Assembly (NCBI GenBank): GCA_022578605.1
Contig: MU394109.1
Coordinates: 62,001-126,000 of the forward strand
Origin: Camillea tinctor
Taxonomy: Eukaryota > Ascomycota > Sordariomycetes > Xylariales > Xylariaceae
Direction: 5' to 3'
Length of the DNA stretch: 64,000 bases
This document shows positions 34,271 to 46,600 of this stretch, in pieces. The notes below the pieces were generated by a model. That model worked only from the letters and a program-made list of their open reading frames with translations. It made no database searches and was not told the DNA's origin. Each line of letters begins with the position of its first letter. Position 1 is the stretch's first letter. The position numbers were made by a program, and so were the translations under genes.

Positions 34271-37047
34271 ATGAAACGGGTACTAAAGAGTCTGCCTCGT
34301 CGGCGGCGGTCCCTCCTCGTCCTGCCAGTGGTCGCCATACTCGTCTGGGCCCTTCTTCCGGTTGAAAGCTTCACCCACCCGCCGCGCTTTTTCCTGGACC
34401 TAACGAGTGTGTTGGATAAGTCTAGTGGTGATGTGTTGAGATACATTGATCCTCTAATCGGCACGGTGAACGGAGGTGAACCCCCCCCCTTTTCCTTAAG
34501 AAGCTTGCGTCGTGACGGGGATATCGGTGATAGTTCAATGTGATTGATTGATGATAATCATAGTGATGATGTGACTGGCTAATGTTATTGTTTTATAGGT
34601 CATGTGTTCCCGGGACCGACACTGCCTTATGGTGAGTTGCTCGTGAGATCTGTATCGGAGCCGTTCCTGACGAGCACTAGGAATGGCGAAGCCTGTGGCC
34701 GACGTGGACAATCGAGGCGAGGCTGCGGCTGGGTTCGTATCTGATGATTCGCGGATACTAGGCTTCTCGCATCTCCACGATTCCGGTGAGAGAGACCTGA
34801 TCTTGTTGAACAAATAAATTACTAAACCAATCACAGGAACTGGCGGAGTGAGAAATTCTCAAATCCCCTTATTTTAACCCTTCAACTTCTAACTTGGCTA
34901 TACAGTCCCCTTCACTAGGTAACTTCCCGTTGTTTCCACATCCTGGGTGCCCGGAAGATGACTTCACCCAATGCAAGTATACTTCGGTGCAAAGAGCTCT
35001 TAAAAGGATTGAGGGCTCAGCTGTAGCCCGGACCGGGTACTTTTCCATCGGACTGAATAACTCAGTGTATGCTGAGATGACAGCCACGGAACACGCTGCG
35101 CTATACAGATTCAACTTCCCGTCCAAGGCGGAGGTATATTCTGACGGTTTCATGGTGCCCAATAGCCCCCTTATCCTGCTCGATTTAGTCGACCTGGGAA
35201 ACACCAGATCAGGGGGCGATATCGAGGTCAACGCCACCTCAGGGAGGATCAAGGGGGGCGGGAAATTTCGACCTTCCTTCGGGACCGGACAGTACGAGGC
35301 CTTCTTCTGCGCCGATTTCACCGGTGCCGAGATCAGGAACACAGGCACGTTCCAGCACATGAACGCGACCAACGAGACCAAGGCTCTCGGAAACGTCGTG
35401 TCCGACTACACCATCCCCTTCGGGTCGGCGGGCGCGTGGATCCACTTCGCCCGCGCACCGCGGGACCACATCATGGCGCGCGTCGGCGTGTCCTTCATGT
35501 CCGCGGACCAAGCGTGCGCCAACGCCGAGCGCGAGGTGCCGGACTTCGACTTCGGCCGGGCGGTGAAGGGCATCGAGGCCGCGTGGCGGGCGAAGCTGTC
35601 GGTGGTGTCGCCCGACCAGGGCGGCATGAGCAAGGACCTGCTGACGACGTTCTGGTCGGGCCTGTACCGCGCCATGCTGTCGCCGCAGGACTACACGGGC
35701 GAGAACCCGCTGTGGAACTCGGACGAGCCCTACTTCGACTCGTTCTACTGCATCTGGGACTCGTTCCGGGCGCAGCACCCGCTGCTGACCATCGTCGACC
35801 CCGCGGCCCAGGTCCGCATGGTGCGCTCCCTCATCGACACGTACAAGCACGAGGGCAAGCTCCCCGACTGCCGCATGAGCTTCAGCAAGGGGTATACCCA
35901 GGGCGGCTCCAACGCGGACGTCGTGCTCGCCGACGCCTTCGTCAAGAACCTGACCGACGGCGCCGTCAACTGGAACCTCGCATACGAGGCGGTCGTATCG
36001 GACGCGGAGGTGGAGCCGCGCGACTGGTCGGTGCAGGGGCGCGGCGGGCTCGAGAGCTGGCACAAGCTGGGGTACATACCGTTCGACGACGACGACCGCA
36101 ACGGGACGGGGCCGATGAGCCGGTCGGTGTCGCGCACGGTGGAGTACGCGTACGACGACTTCGCGATCGCGCTGATGGCGCGGGGGCTGGGGCTGCAGGC
36201 CGACGCGAGCAAGTACGTGGCGCGGGCGCGCAACTGGCGCAACCTGTTCAACGCGGAGCAGGCGGACCAGTACCGCGACGGGATGGGCAAGGTGCGGAGC
36301 ACGGAGTTCCGGGGGTTCATGCAGCCGCGGTACCGCAACGGCACGTGGCGGTACCAGAACACGCGGCTGTGCAGCCCCGTCCACGAGCCGCACAAGTGCT
36401 ACTTCGACACGCAGTACGACACGTACGAGGGCAGCCCGTGGCTGTACACGTTCTACGTGCCGCAGGACATGGCGGGGCTGATCGGCGCCGTGGGCGGGCC
36501 GAAGGCCTTCGTCGACCGGCTGGACTTCTTCCACGAGGCGGGCATCAACTACATGGGCAACGAGCCCAACTTCCTGCCGACGTACCAGTTCCACTACGGG
36601 GGCCGCCCCGGCCGCAGCGCGTACTGGGTGCACCGGTACATACCCGGGCAGTTCAACGCCTCGGTGGCCGGCATCCCGGGCAACGACGACTGCGCGATGG
36701 GCGCGTTCGCGGCGTTCGCGTTCATGGGGTTCTTCCCCGTGGCGGGGCAGGACGTGTACCTGGTGACGCCGCCGCTGTTCCGCGCCGTCAGCCTGCGGAC
36801 CCCGTCGGGCCGGCCCGCGACGATCCGCAACGTCGGCTTCGACCCCGCGTACGAGCGCATCTACGTGCAGAGCGCGCGGCTCGACGGCAAGCCCTACAAC
36901 CGCAGCTGGATCACGCACGACTTCTTCGTGAACGGCGGCACGCTCGAGCTTGTGCTGGGAAAGGAGGAGAGCGATTGGGGTACGCGCGACGAGGATCTGC
37001 CGCCGAGCTTGTCGACGAGTGCGGATTGGCTGGGTGGGGATGCGTGA
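34271..37047 (+). CDS. GH92 alpha-mannosidase, 5 exons including an 11-nt micro-exon
   Basis: Predicted calcium-dependent exo-alpha-mannosidase of family GH92 (usually alpha-1,2 or alpha-1,3), acting on high-mannose glycans or mannan in the secretory path or outside. Exons are 34271-34475, 34599-34631, 34681-34785, 34837-34847 and 34906-37047, all GT...AG, giving 831 aa. Residues 13-32 are hydrophobic after a basic start: a signal peptide or signal anchor. The N-terminal domain begins YIDPLIGTVNGGHVFPGPTL and continues AKPVADVD, GFSHLHDSGTGG, SPSLGNFPLFP; the GTGG is encoded by the 11-nt exon. Later motifs include WDSFRAQHPLLTIVDP, GSPWLYTFYVPQD, NEPNF, and GNDD at residues 710-713, whose acidic residues belong to the catalytic base/metal site. 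Codon third positions in exon 5 are extremely GC-rich. It diverges from GH125. Confidence 0.93.
34837..34847 (+). other. 11-nt micro-exon of the GH92 gene
   Basis: GAACTGGCGGA lies between the acceptor AATCACAG and the donor GTGAGA. It adds the last two bases of one Gly codon plus Thr-Gly-Gly, completing the conserved HDSGTGG loop. Skipping it would remove the motif and shift the frame. Confidence 0.8.
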
Positions 37048-37387
37048 AATGAAAGGATAAGGGGAAGGAAAAGGATTTTCGTCTCATCGGTGGTGTATAT
37101 AGATAGTATGCACGACGGGGAAAATGATACCAAAATCGTAAGTAGATATAGGTTATATGAAGGGCATGTATATATGGGTATGAAAATTTAATGTATATGG
37201 TATTTTCGCTTGAGAGCCGTTGATGTGAAGATTAAGTCAGACTTGGTTTTTTTTTCGAACCTGACAGGTGGATTTCCTCAAAGTAACAATAAAGGAGACC
37301 GTAATTTACATATCTCAGACTAAAATCCTATTACCAGTAATCATACGAAAGAGCACTTCGTATAAAGGGTTGCGTTCATCAGCTTCA
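37048..37387. other. Convergent 3' spacer
   Basis: 340 nt between the stop codons of the GH92 gene (+) and the DUF2461 gene (-). It is AT-rich and probably holds both polyadenylation regions. Confidence 0.6.
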
Positions 37388-39592
37388 TCACTCTTCCTCC
37401 TCATCCTCCGAGTCGCTTGCCTCTCCGGGATCCGGTCTAACAGTTCTGTTGAGAAACGTGATCTGCCAGCTTAATTTAGCAGTAACTCCAAGGCAAAGTC
37501 ACAGAAAGAAAAGGATCAAACTCACAAACGGAACCATAGGCCGAATAATATCCATGACCCTCTCCTGCGCATCGTCGCCTAGGAGCATCTCGTCCGGGAT
37601 CTGCGTGCCGATGGTGAAGTTTCGCAGCTTGAGGAGCTCGATGTCGCGGTGTTCGGGGTGGAAGCCCTTTTGTGTTTGTAATCATGTTAGCGAATACACA
37701 CATAATCCATAATTAATACCCCCCTTTCCCCTTTCTCCCCTTCTTTTGTTCAAGAAAACAAAGAGTTGGGGAAAAGGGGGTTGGTAAGAAAAAATACTGG
37801 AAAAAACCACGAACCTTAGGCTTCGTCTTCAGCGCCCCCTCCGTATTCGCTTTTGCGAACGCCTCCAGCACGGCCTTCTCTTCATCATCACTCTGCTCTC
37901 CATCTCCACCGGCATCCTCGTTCTTACTCTTGCCCTTCGTCTTCTTCTGCTTTTTCTTGTTCTTCCCGCCTACTTCGGCATCGGAAAGGAACGTGCGCCG
38001 GAACTCCGGGTCTAGGAGCACGCGACGAACTATGACCGCGTAGGTAAAAAAAGCGTCAGCCAGGCGTTCGTATTAGGTTATATGAGCAGTTAAGGAGAAA
38101 AGGGGTGAGGGTATAAGAGAGATTGTAGGAGACTAGGTTAGATAACTCACTGCGGTGGGGCCTCTCGTCGATGCTCGCACGTAGCCTTGCTAGCGACTCG
38201 TTATCAGGGTGCCACAGCCCACCACCAACCATACAATGGCCCGGCTCCGCGTGCACGTAGTAGCAGGCGTATGGGCCTTTGCGGCCAGTACGCGACCTAG
38301 TGGCTGTTAGTTAAAGAGCAAAGTGGGGGGACTTGGAACATCGTGAATAGCGGTTTAACAAGGGGTAGGGTAGAGAGATATAGAACATAACGTACCAAGC
38401 AGCAGAATAATGCGCCTACATTCTCAAGAGGAATGGTTAGAAAAAAGGTTAGCTACCAGCAGCTCAAATATTTACCGTAAAATAGAATAACACAGAAAGG
38501 AGACAGAGAAACAGGAGTGGAATGGCCAAACACGCACCTTATAAGGCGTAGGATCCTTCGTAAACCGGATATCCCGATAAATGCGAAAAATCACGTCCTT
38601 GAGCGGCAGCTCAGGGATAGTCTCGTCCGCGTCAGTGATCTTCTCCGTCAGCGTCTCGACGAAGGACTCCCAGTCCTTCAGCGAGCGGCGGTACTCTGGG
38701 TCGTGCACTGCTCGAAAGTTAGAAAAATCCAAGAGTCTTAGCTATGCTGTATGTACTATGATATGTTTGGGAAGGCGTTGGTTTGGTTAAAGAGGGAGAG
38801 GGAATGGAAAGGAGAGGGTTTGGGGTTAGGGAGGCAAGAGGGTTAGAGAAAGGGAGGGAAGAGGGCTAGAGAAAGGGGAAAAGGGGGAAAGAAGAACATA
38901 CTCTTCAGCCAATTCCGCTGATTATTCGCCTTTAAGTCCTTCAGGAAGAGCATCGTGTTCCCATGGAGTCGGGTATCCGCGTACTCGACACCTCCGGTAT
39001 CGCGCAGTTGCGGGAGCGGGATGAACGTGATTCTATTTTCTTCATCATCATCCTCATCCTCATCCTCATCTTCGTCTCTCTTTGCTTTGCCACCAGCACC
39101 GCTTTTCGCACCCCCCACCCCAGCTTTCCCCTTCTTACCCCCCTTCGCCGCTGCCGTGCTCTTAGTCGTCGAAGCCGGCCTTCCGCGCTTCTTCGGCGGG
39201 GGAGTTACATCCTCCTCCTCCTCCTCCTCTTCCTCTTCTTCATTACTCCCCTCCTCATCATCATCCGAAGCTTCCGCCTCATCCTCGTACCCCCCATCAT
39301 CGTCATCATCATCATCATCATCCGCGGAATCTGTATCCCCAGGACTAGCCTGCAAGACATCTTCCGACGACTCGTCGTCTCTTGCTTTCGCCGCTACTTT
39401 CCTCGCAGCAGCAGTACTAGTGGCCGCGCTTTTCCTGCCCATCCGCGCGACCTTGCGCGGTGGCGGGTGGGTATCCTCGGCCTCGGACCCGTCCTCGAAA
39501 TACGCGCTCTTCTTGCCGCCCGAGCTGGCGCGCAGCGATTTGCGGCGTGATGCTGGCTCGGGCTGGGGCTGGGATCGTTTTCTGGGCGGCAT
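37388..39592 (-). CDS. DUF2461 (TIGR02453) family protein with acidic N-terminal extension, 7 exons
   Basis: Conserved protein of unknown biochemical function, 485 aa. Exons are 39592-38902, 38707-38538, 38415-38396, 38296-38151, 38029-37815, 37666-37526 and 37462-37388; all borders are GT...AG and phases agree. Residues 1-190 are disordered: basic stretches (PPRKRSQPQ, KKRGRPAS) alternate with long Asp/Glu runs, so nuclear localisation is likely. The DUF2461 domain follows: FIPLPQL, NTMLFLKDLKANNQRNWLK, MHDPEYRRSLKDWESFVETL, DVIFRIYRDIRFTKDPTPYK, AHYSAAW, SRTGRKGPYACYYVHAEPG, GGGLWHPDNESLARLR and the C-terminal RRVLLDPEFRRTF and GFHPEHRDIELLKLRNF. A second acidic/lysine-rich insert (about 350-395) interrupts the domain. 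A 20-nt micro-exon encodes AHYSAAW. Nearby genes give no hint of role. Confidence 0.9.
38396..38415 (-). other. 20-nt micro-exon of the DUF2461 gene
   Basis: Between acceptor AATGTAG and donor GTACGT, it supplies AHYSAA plus two bases of the following Trp codon. This bridges the conserved TKDPTPYK and SRTGRKGPY blocks. Confidence 0.75.
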
Positions 39593-40343
39593 TGTTTGTG
39601 CTCGTGTGTGAAGAAAGAAAGAAAGAAAGACAGAACTACCAAGTTATGCTCTCTCACAAAGAAAGGTTTGGTTTCAGGGGGGTTGATGTGAATGAACCAC
39701 CAGTGTTTTATGGTTATCCAAGTTTAAGTTTAAGGGGAGGAAGAATTGATGAGAGCAGGAAAGGGTGTAACCTTGATGATTGATGATAGAGATAAAGGAT
39801 AAGTACCTAGGTTTAGGGAAAGTGGTACACGCTTGGGGAAAAGATGGCGCGTGTTGATTAATGAGATCGCGGGGCCTGAGTCCCGATCGTCTCGCGTTAT
39901 CACGTGCGTGGTGATCTTGGCTATAGTATAGGTATATTTAATTAGTAAGCCATGTTATAGCGGGTGTTCGGGTTCGGGTTTAATGTAAATCAAGTAGTTT
40001 CCAGGGGGTATGGAAATGGATTCTTTGCCTATCAATACATATCAATAGCTTAAAACATCAAAATACACAGGTACCTAGATAGGTATCTATAAATAAATTA
40101 CTGAATGGTAACTAGGCGGTTGCATAGAAAATAAAAGAAATAAAACAACAGCATCAATAATTGCCTATGTAAATGTTTCTTTACAGACATCTAGTAGCTA
40201 TCATCATGTAGGTAGCTATTATATTATACCTAGTGTGGGATCTAAGAGTATATAAGCAACAATAATTAATCCCCCCCCCCTTCTCCAACCTTATCCATTC
40301 CTAGATCTTCAAATAACACGCAATCCTGCCTTTAGATTTAGAA
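39593..40343. other. Intergenic spacer between DUF2461 gene and transcription-factor gene
   Basis: 751 nt containing the promoter and leader of the DUF2461 gene and the 3' region of the transcription-factor gene. A GAAA repeat lies at about 39612-39629, just before the DUF2461 start. Nothing else recognisable. Confidence 0.6.
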
Positions 40344-43300
40344 TTAGCCCAGTGCGGAGTTAGGCCCTATCCTTCCCAGCGGTGTACGATCCCTGGGCTT
40401 CTCTATCAGATCCGCATACCCCTCTAGTCCCACGCCGATAACCTTCACGATATCGAATATATGCGATCCCTTGAATGTCTCGGCCCAGAGCCGGATCACT
40501 GCAGCTGCTAGTTGCCGTAACTTGTAGCTATCGTTCATCACCATATCAATATGAGACGGCGAATGGCCTGGTCCCCCACCCGAAAGTGATGGGTCAATGG
40601 GCACCGCGAATTCCGTCTCATCCAGCATGTGGCGTAGCATGTCCAGGAGATTACGCTCCTCTAGCGATGGCGGGGCCTCCGTCGGTCCAATCGCTGCAAG
40701 AGTGAGTAACCATTTGGACAGGAGTATGGCGCACTCAAGGTGGCAGACTGATAACATCACGTTAGTACTTCACTGTCCATATTGAAAACAGTTGGAATAG
40801 AAGACAGGATCGCTCACGAGAATGCTGCATGCTCCATTCCGATGATTTCCTCCTGGCCACATAATTAACACCTTGCTTGACAAGCATGGATAAGGCATGT
40901 ATAGCTTGAAAAGCAGCTCGATTGGATCGGATGCTTCGAATTGGATAGGGCGCGTCGTTGAATGCCTGAGCAATCTGGTTTGCATCCCTTGTCTCCAGAG
41001 TTCTGCTGGGGCTTAGGTCCGTGTATAGTCGAATAGAGGCTAGTCGCCAGAGCGCAGTGGAATTATATGCGACAGGTCCACCAGGAAACGAGTCCGGTGC
41101 GCCTTGGGGCGCGCTCTCTGCGACGCGCGCCTGGTGTTGTTCGAAACTCAACTGCCAGATCCGTAACGCCTGGAAACACTCTTCCACATCGTCCGGCCTC
41201 AGGCCACGCGGTGCCTCAAAAGAGGACACCGGGCTGAATGAAGTCTGCTTAAGAAGAAATATGTGCTGCAATATAGCATGAATAAGAATATAGTTGCCAA
41301 GAGAGGACATATAGGCAGGAGGCCCTTGAGGGGGGCGACTAAAAAGTCTCGAGAAAGCGTCTTGTAAAGAAATGTCCATGCTCGGGAACGAGTGCCTAGC
41401 TTCTTGCCATTGCCAGGCCGTTTCTGCCCTCCACAGCTTGGAAGAATGCGGTAAGAAGAGGTTTAGTTCCGAAGTTAGAAGTAAAGGGGGCATATTATAC
41501 GCGATACTGCAGAGATTAAAGAAACAATAGGTAATCAGTTTGGTGCGGTTGCAACCTTCTATGCGAACCCACGACTCCCAGTCGGCTGTTTGGGTGGACT
41601 CGGACATGAATCCCTCTTCGCGCACCAGGAGGGCCAGTAGACTTTGTAATGACATGGCTTCGTGGAGTATAGCCTTAGCCCCCCAGAGGCCTACGGCAAA
41701 TAATAGGAGAAGCGCCTGGATTGTTTCCATCCGGGACTGAGGAGTATTCGGGGAGCTTGTAGTGCCTCATGTTAGCCAAAAAAGAGTGAAAATGGCGCAT
41801 CTGATAGGAGGTGTATAGAGAGCAACGTTTACTTACTATGGTTCACGGTGTGTATCCTGTGTGACAGGCCGTTCCTGTTGCACCGAACTAAAAGAGTGTC
41901 TAAAGCCGTGACTGGGGGATGGGCGTGTCGAGTGTGGGCTGTAAGCTGCAGGAGTCGGCAGCAAGCCATGGACCTCGTGGCTATGACGACGTCGAATTTG
42001 CTCGTGAGCAACAGCCCTAGAGGCATACCAAAGCGCATTCGATCGGTGGCTCTCAAATCTATATTGAGCACCTACCGCTAAGACAGCCAACAATAACTCG
42101 GGGGCCATATCAGCGGCGGTGATGGTCGGGAGATGCAGGATCGGAAGATGCTCATGAAATCCTGTAACATAACCCTCTAGGAAGCGGGTTAGGGTGTGTC
42201 GCGAAGGAAACACAAAATCATTTGGGAGAACCGACGAGAACTCATCCAACCGATTTTTAATGACCGTATGGTCCATCGCAGATACCCGCAAGGGAGGCGA
42301 TTTACCCAGGTCGTCGTGCAGCCTACCACCGGTGTCGGATGGGTCACGCGGATCCGGGGCCAGAGATGGAAACCGGGAGGGAAACTGAGACGACGGTTTC
42401 GATGCACCGCCTCGCTGCATATCCGATGGATGTCGCGGCCAGCCGCCGATCCCTTGCTCTGCTTCGAAGGCTTGAGGCAAGAAATGGGAGGAGGTAGCAA
42501 AGTCATCGAGGAAAAGATTGTAATCATCGAAGGCAGAGGGCCCTGCAGGTCCCGGAAGACCCATAGACATGGTCACCGCATCCGGCTCACGCCCACGATC
42601 ATTGTAGGGCATGCCCTCGTCATATTGCTTGATGCGCGACAAATTATTCGTCGACTGGCCTAGATCAGGCATCATAGGTTGCATCGAGTTCACCTCGTTA
42701 GCCGAGGCGATCTGGGTGGCAGCATCCGATAATAGATCTAGATTGCAGGCGGCAGCCCTGGCAGGCAGACGCGGATCAGGGGCGAGAGCCGGCACGTTGA
42801 TAGACGAGGGCATAGAATCTGACCGATAATGCGGCGCATGAGCACGCGGCATGCCCATCATTTCGGAATCGGCATGGCTTTCGGCTGATAACGGCAGCTG
42901 TTGGGCAGCACCGGCCGAGGAGGGCTTCCTCGGACGGCTGCCGTCCTTATTAGACCCTTCATTAAGGTGGACGAGCTTCTCGTGACGGACAAGGAGGTCT
43001 CTGATGTCCATATAAGCATTATTACCTGAGAGCGAGTGGGAGTTGTGTGTGGGTCGCGGAGAATAGGGAGGGGAAGGTTGACAGAGCTATACATGGACGG
43101 ACAGGCTCTGAGGGGAAGAAAGGGAAAGCAGACGCTTTAGCGTGCAGCAGAGACACGGCGAATGGTCGCACGCAGGTGGGCAAGGCCAAGTCAACTACCA
43201 CAAGAAGGGGGGAAAGGAGAAGAGAGGGAGGGATGGGGGGGGAAGGGGAACCGGCGTGGGCGTAGGCATGGATAGGTAGATTGGGGTGTGCGTGGGCTGG

Positions 43301-43683
43301 ACAAGAAGACGAAAGCAACAACAACAACAACAACAATAATAATAATAACCATAATATAAAGAATAAATAAAAAAACAGAGTAATAGTAAATACTGACCGG
43401 CGCCCAAAGGTCTTTCCACAACGAGCCCAACCACACGAGAAGGGCTTTTCTTTAGTATGGGTTCTCTCATGTCGTTGAACATGTTCCACCCGCCTAATCA
43501 GGAGATTTTGCTTAATTACCAAGCGAAGAGAAAAAAAAGAGGTCGAGTCGTTGGCGAGCCTTACCTAAAATGCTTGTCGCAGAACTTGCAGGGCAGGGTT
43601 TTTGGCTTCTGCTGCCGGGTCTCGATGTTCTCATCGGCAATACCAGGGACACCCGGGCCCTCCACGGCCTGCAGCGACTGCAT
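40344..43683 (-). CDS. C2H2 zinc-finger transcription factor with fungal_trans domain, 5 exons
   Basis: Predicted nuclear DNA-binding regulator, 906 aa. Exons are 43683-43565, 43493-43398, 43000-41837, 41755-40818 and 40747-40344. Two tandem C2H2 fingers occupy residues 32-52 (CKFCDKHF, then RRVEHVQRHERTH) and 60-83 (CGWARCGKTFGRR, then DLLVRHEKLVH). Introns split both fingers, a layout shared by related ascomycete regulators. A disordered Ser/Pro-rich linker follows (84-310). The fungal-specific transcription-factor domain (PF04082-like) begins about residue 330 (FLEGYVTGFHEHLPILHLPT, then LLLAVLAVGAQYRFES) and runs through ETIQALLLLFAVGLWGAKA. The ATG at 43683 is the first in-frame Met after an upstream TAA. 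Exon 4's acceptor was fixed by phase (TACAAG). The last intron has a good TACTAAC branch point. Target genes are unknown. Confidence 0.9.
43001..43397 (-). other. 397-nt intron of the transcription-factor gene with CAA/AAT repeat
   Basis: Donor GTCAGT, acceptor ATCAG. It interrupts the second zinc finger and is 5-6 times longer than the other introns of this gene. It contains a CAA/AAT microsatellite at 43316-43348. Confidence 0.7.
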
Positions 43684-46600
43684 GTCGATGGGCGTTAGAT
43701 ATTAGCGTAGTCCCCTGTACGGACTATATGGCATGTAATGTAAGTATGTAAATAGGGGGTCACGCAACACGAAGAAGTGGGGAAAAGGAGGTAGGGTCGG
43801 ACTTCCAAGGGGCCAGGTAAGGTATGCCGGAAAGAGGAATGTTCTTGCGGGGTGGACGATGGATGGATGAATTCATGAAGATGATGGTAGTATTAGCTGA
43901 ATAACTCGGCACCTCAGACTGGTCTGGTCTAGGTCTCTTTTTTTCCTCTTTCTCTCTGTCTCTCTCTATCACTCACTCACTCACACACACACTCTCTCTC
44001 TCTTTTTACCGTACTTTTTGTCCTCCCGCCTCCCCCAAAAGTTGAGCAAGCCTACTTGCGTCGGCCAGCAGCAGGAGTAGAGAAGCAATGTCGTGATAAG
44101 GGGAACCCCTTCACCCCCAAAAGGGAAAAAGGAAAAAGAACTAAGTGGCGCAAGGCTGCCTGAGAAAAGGGGATAAAAAGAAGAGGAGAAGCAGGGCTGT
44201 AAAAAGGGTATGAGTAAGAACAGTTGACGTTTCCGCTACCGTCAACTGCTGCCGTTGAAATATTAGATATTCGTAACAAGGGGAATGTCGTGACTTGACT
44301 TAAACAGCTTTCTAGGGTAGTACGGACTGATTATCCGGCGGAAACGGAGCGGTGCGTGGCGGGTTTATTGAAAAAAGAAAAAATAAAATAAATAAAAAAT
44401 AAAACAAATGTTGACGCGGAGAAAGCGATGGGATAGTGAAAGGTGAGGAAGCGCGTGTGGAGATTGTCCCTGTTCGTCTGCTTCTGTTGGTGGACGATCA
44501 ACGTCCTATGATACGCGTGTAATGGCTAAGAAGAGGCGTAGGTGTATATACAAAGAGGAAATAGACAACAATGTGTCAATTAGCATAATATTAATTGACA
44601 CACTGACGGGATATGGGATGGGAAATATAGATAAGTACTGATGAAAGGAGTATAAAGGCGGATGGGATAGCTTCAATCGTGATCTGCTAGAATTCGGGGT
44701 CGATTGGGAAAAAAAAAAGCCAATGTGGTAAATTGGTGAGGAGTGTGAGGAGTGTGAGGAGGAGAAAGATGCGGAGATGGGGGAAAAAGTGGAAGACGAC
44801 AGGTTGGACGAAAAACCCGAGCGAGGTAAAAAAGATGAGAGGGAGAGGGAAAAAAAAGGGAATTGTGGCGTCGAATCAAAAGACAGCAATTTTTATTTGC
44901 AGTTTAAAGCAGGCAAAGCTGTAACCTAAGTTAATTGATAGCCGTGTTAGTAGTAATATACATTGATACAACGGATACATTGGTGAGAAGGCTGGTAATA
45001 GGTAGGTACTACTATGTAGGTTAGGTGGTAAGGTATATAGGTCTGGTAGGTAAAAAAAATATGGTTAACCTAGGGAGTTTATTGATTAGTAGGTATCGTA
45101 TCTAGGCTAGGTTAGTGTCTGGGGTCTGCGTCCCGCCCCCAGAAAATCATTAGACCCGCATGCAGTGGATGCAAGGCCTTGTAGCGTCAGAAACCCCATA
45201 GTTATCTAACCTTAGCACATCTCCGCATTGGAGAAAAAAACCACCTCCCGGTAAGTGTGGGGGAGGGGAAGGGGGGAAAAGGCCAATCATTTCCTCACCA
45301 GATCACATCAACTCATCCATACATCGATTACCTTTTACCTCCCCCTCCTAGGTAGGCTGCTAAGGTAGCTCCAAGATCAATTGTCAACATAACACACATT
45401 CAACTAACCTACGTAGTTGACCTACCTAGATACCGCTAATTGGATTAATTGACATACCTAACTTATACTTATACTCCTCCAAGCCACAGGTCATCGGGTA
45501 GGTACTATATTGCCTTATGTATGACTTATAGGTACGCCCTAGCTAAAACCTTCCATCCTATATAAGAAAAAGGATGTATTAGATGTAATGATGATTGTTG
45601 TGCTAGGTATCTGGACTGTGCGTGAACCCCCATTTATACCCTTAGGGTACTTGTAACACCTTCCTTCCACTGACCCCCTAGCTATATATACCTATGTACG
45701 TATGCATGCATCTATATAATAGGACTGCTGACAATTGGGGAGAGCTGTGCGATTAAGTGCTTATAATATAATACATCAATGGTAGCACCAAGTCCTAGAG
45801 ATCGCCAATAGGAGAGTCCACGAGAAGAGCTGACCGGTTCGGTTCAAGTTGACATTGACCCCACCTTTAAACACAAAGAAGAGATCTTGGTATACTAATT
45901 AGCTATAGATTGCACAGAGAAAATAATAGCAACTTTTAGAGAGGGGTCATATACATGCAGTTGACGTCAGCCATACTCCAAGAGCGTCAATACGTCAACG
46001 GTATTACAAGCACTATCGATATGCGCGTATCTGGCTTGGACATAGGTAATTCACCTGATAGGGTTTCCGATGCGTATAGATGGATATAAGGTTACATAAA
46101 TTATATAGATATGACATGGTTATGCTGGTCAAGTCCATATACAGAAGCAACATTTCTGGGTGCACCGCTCAAAACCATCAAGTGTTTTTTTCTTTTTCTT
46201 TGCTTTGATTCGGTTTTATTTGCTTTCCCTTCCTTTCCCATGCCTCTCTGCTTTCTGTTGAAGAGCCCAATAAAAACCCATGGACCTTGGTATTCCGATG
46301 CCGTGATGATAATTCTTACCTAGATTTTCGATTCGGGTAATGATTTGCTGCCATCGACCCAGCCAGACTACAGGTATATAGTATGACTTATGCATTATAG
46401 ACTGGAGAAGGAGGGGGAAGCCAGGGTGCAAGGTCGAACAGACGGGTCGGAAGTAGCTCAGCGGACGTTGGTGGTCATCCAACCATGGCTATGGTGGAGT
46501 AATTTACTAAAGAAAAGAAAGAGACAGCAGGGGGGAGCTAGTTTGGTCATTTACCTCGGCGTTGTTCACATGGCATCTTTTTAGTGATGGCGGGGAGAGA

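Noticed and set aside
35239..36918. 559-codon leftward open frame and a 538-codon shifted rightward frame over the GH92 gene
   Set aside because: Both are by-products of the strong GC bias at third codon positions of the GH92 exon. Their translations are Arg/Val/Ala-rich and show no domain, whereas the GH92 frame has conserved motifs throughout.
38955..39611. 218-codon rightward frame rich in Ser and Leu
   Set aside because: It is the reverse complement of the acidic and lysine-rich extension of the DUF2461 gene; the Ser runs mirror Asp/Glu codons.
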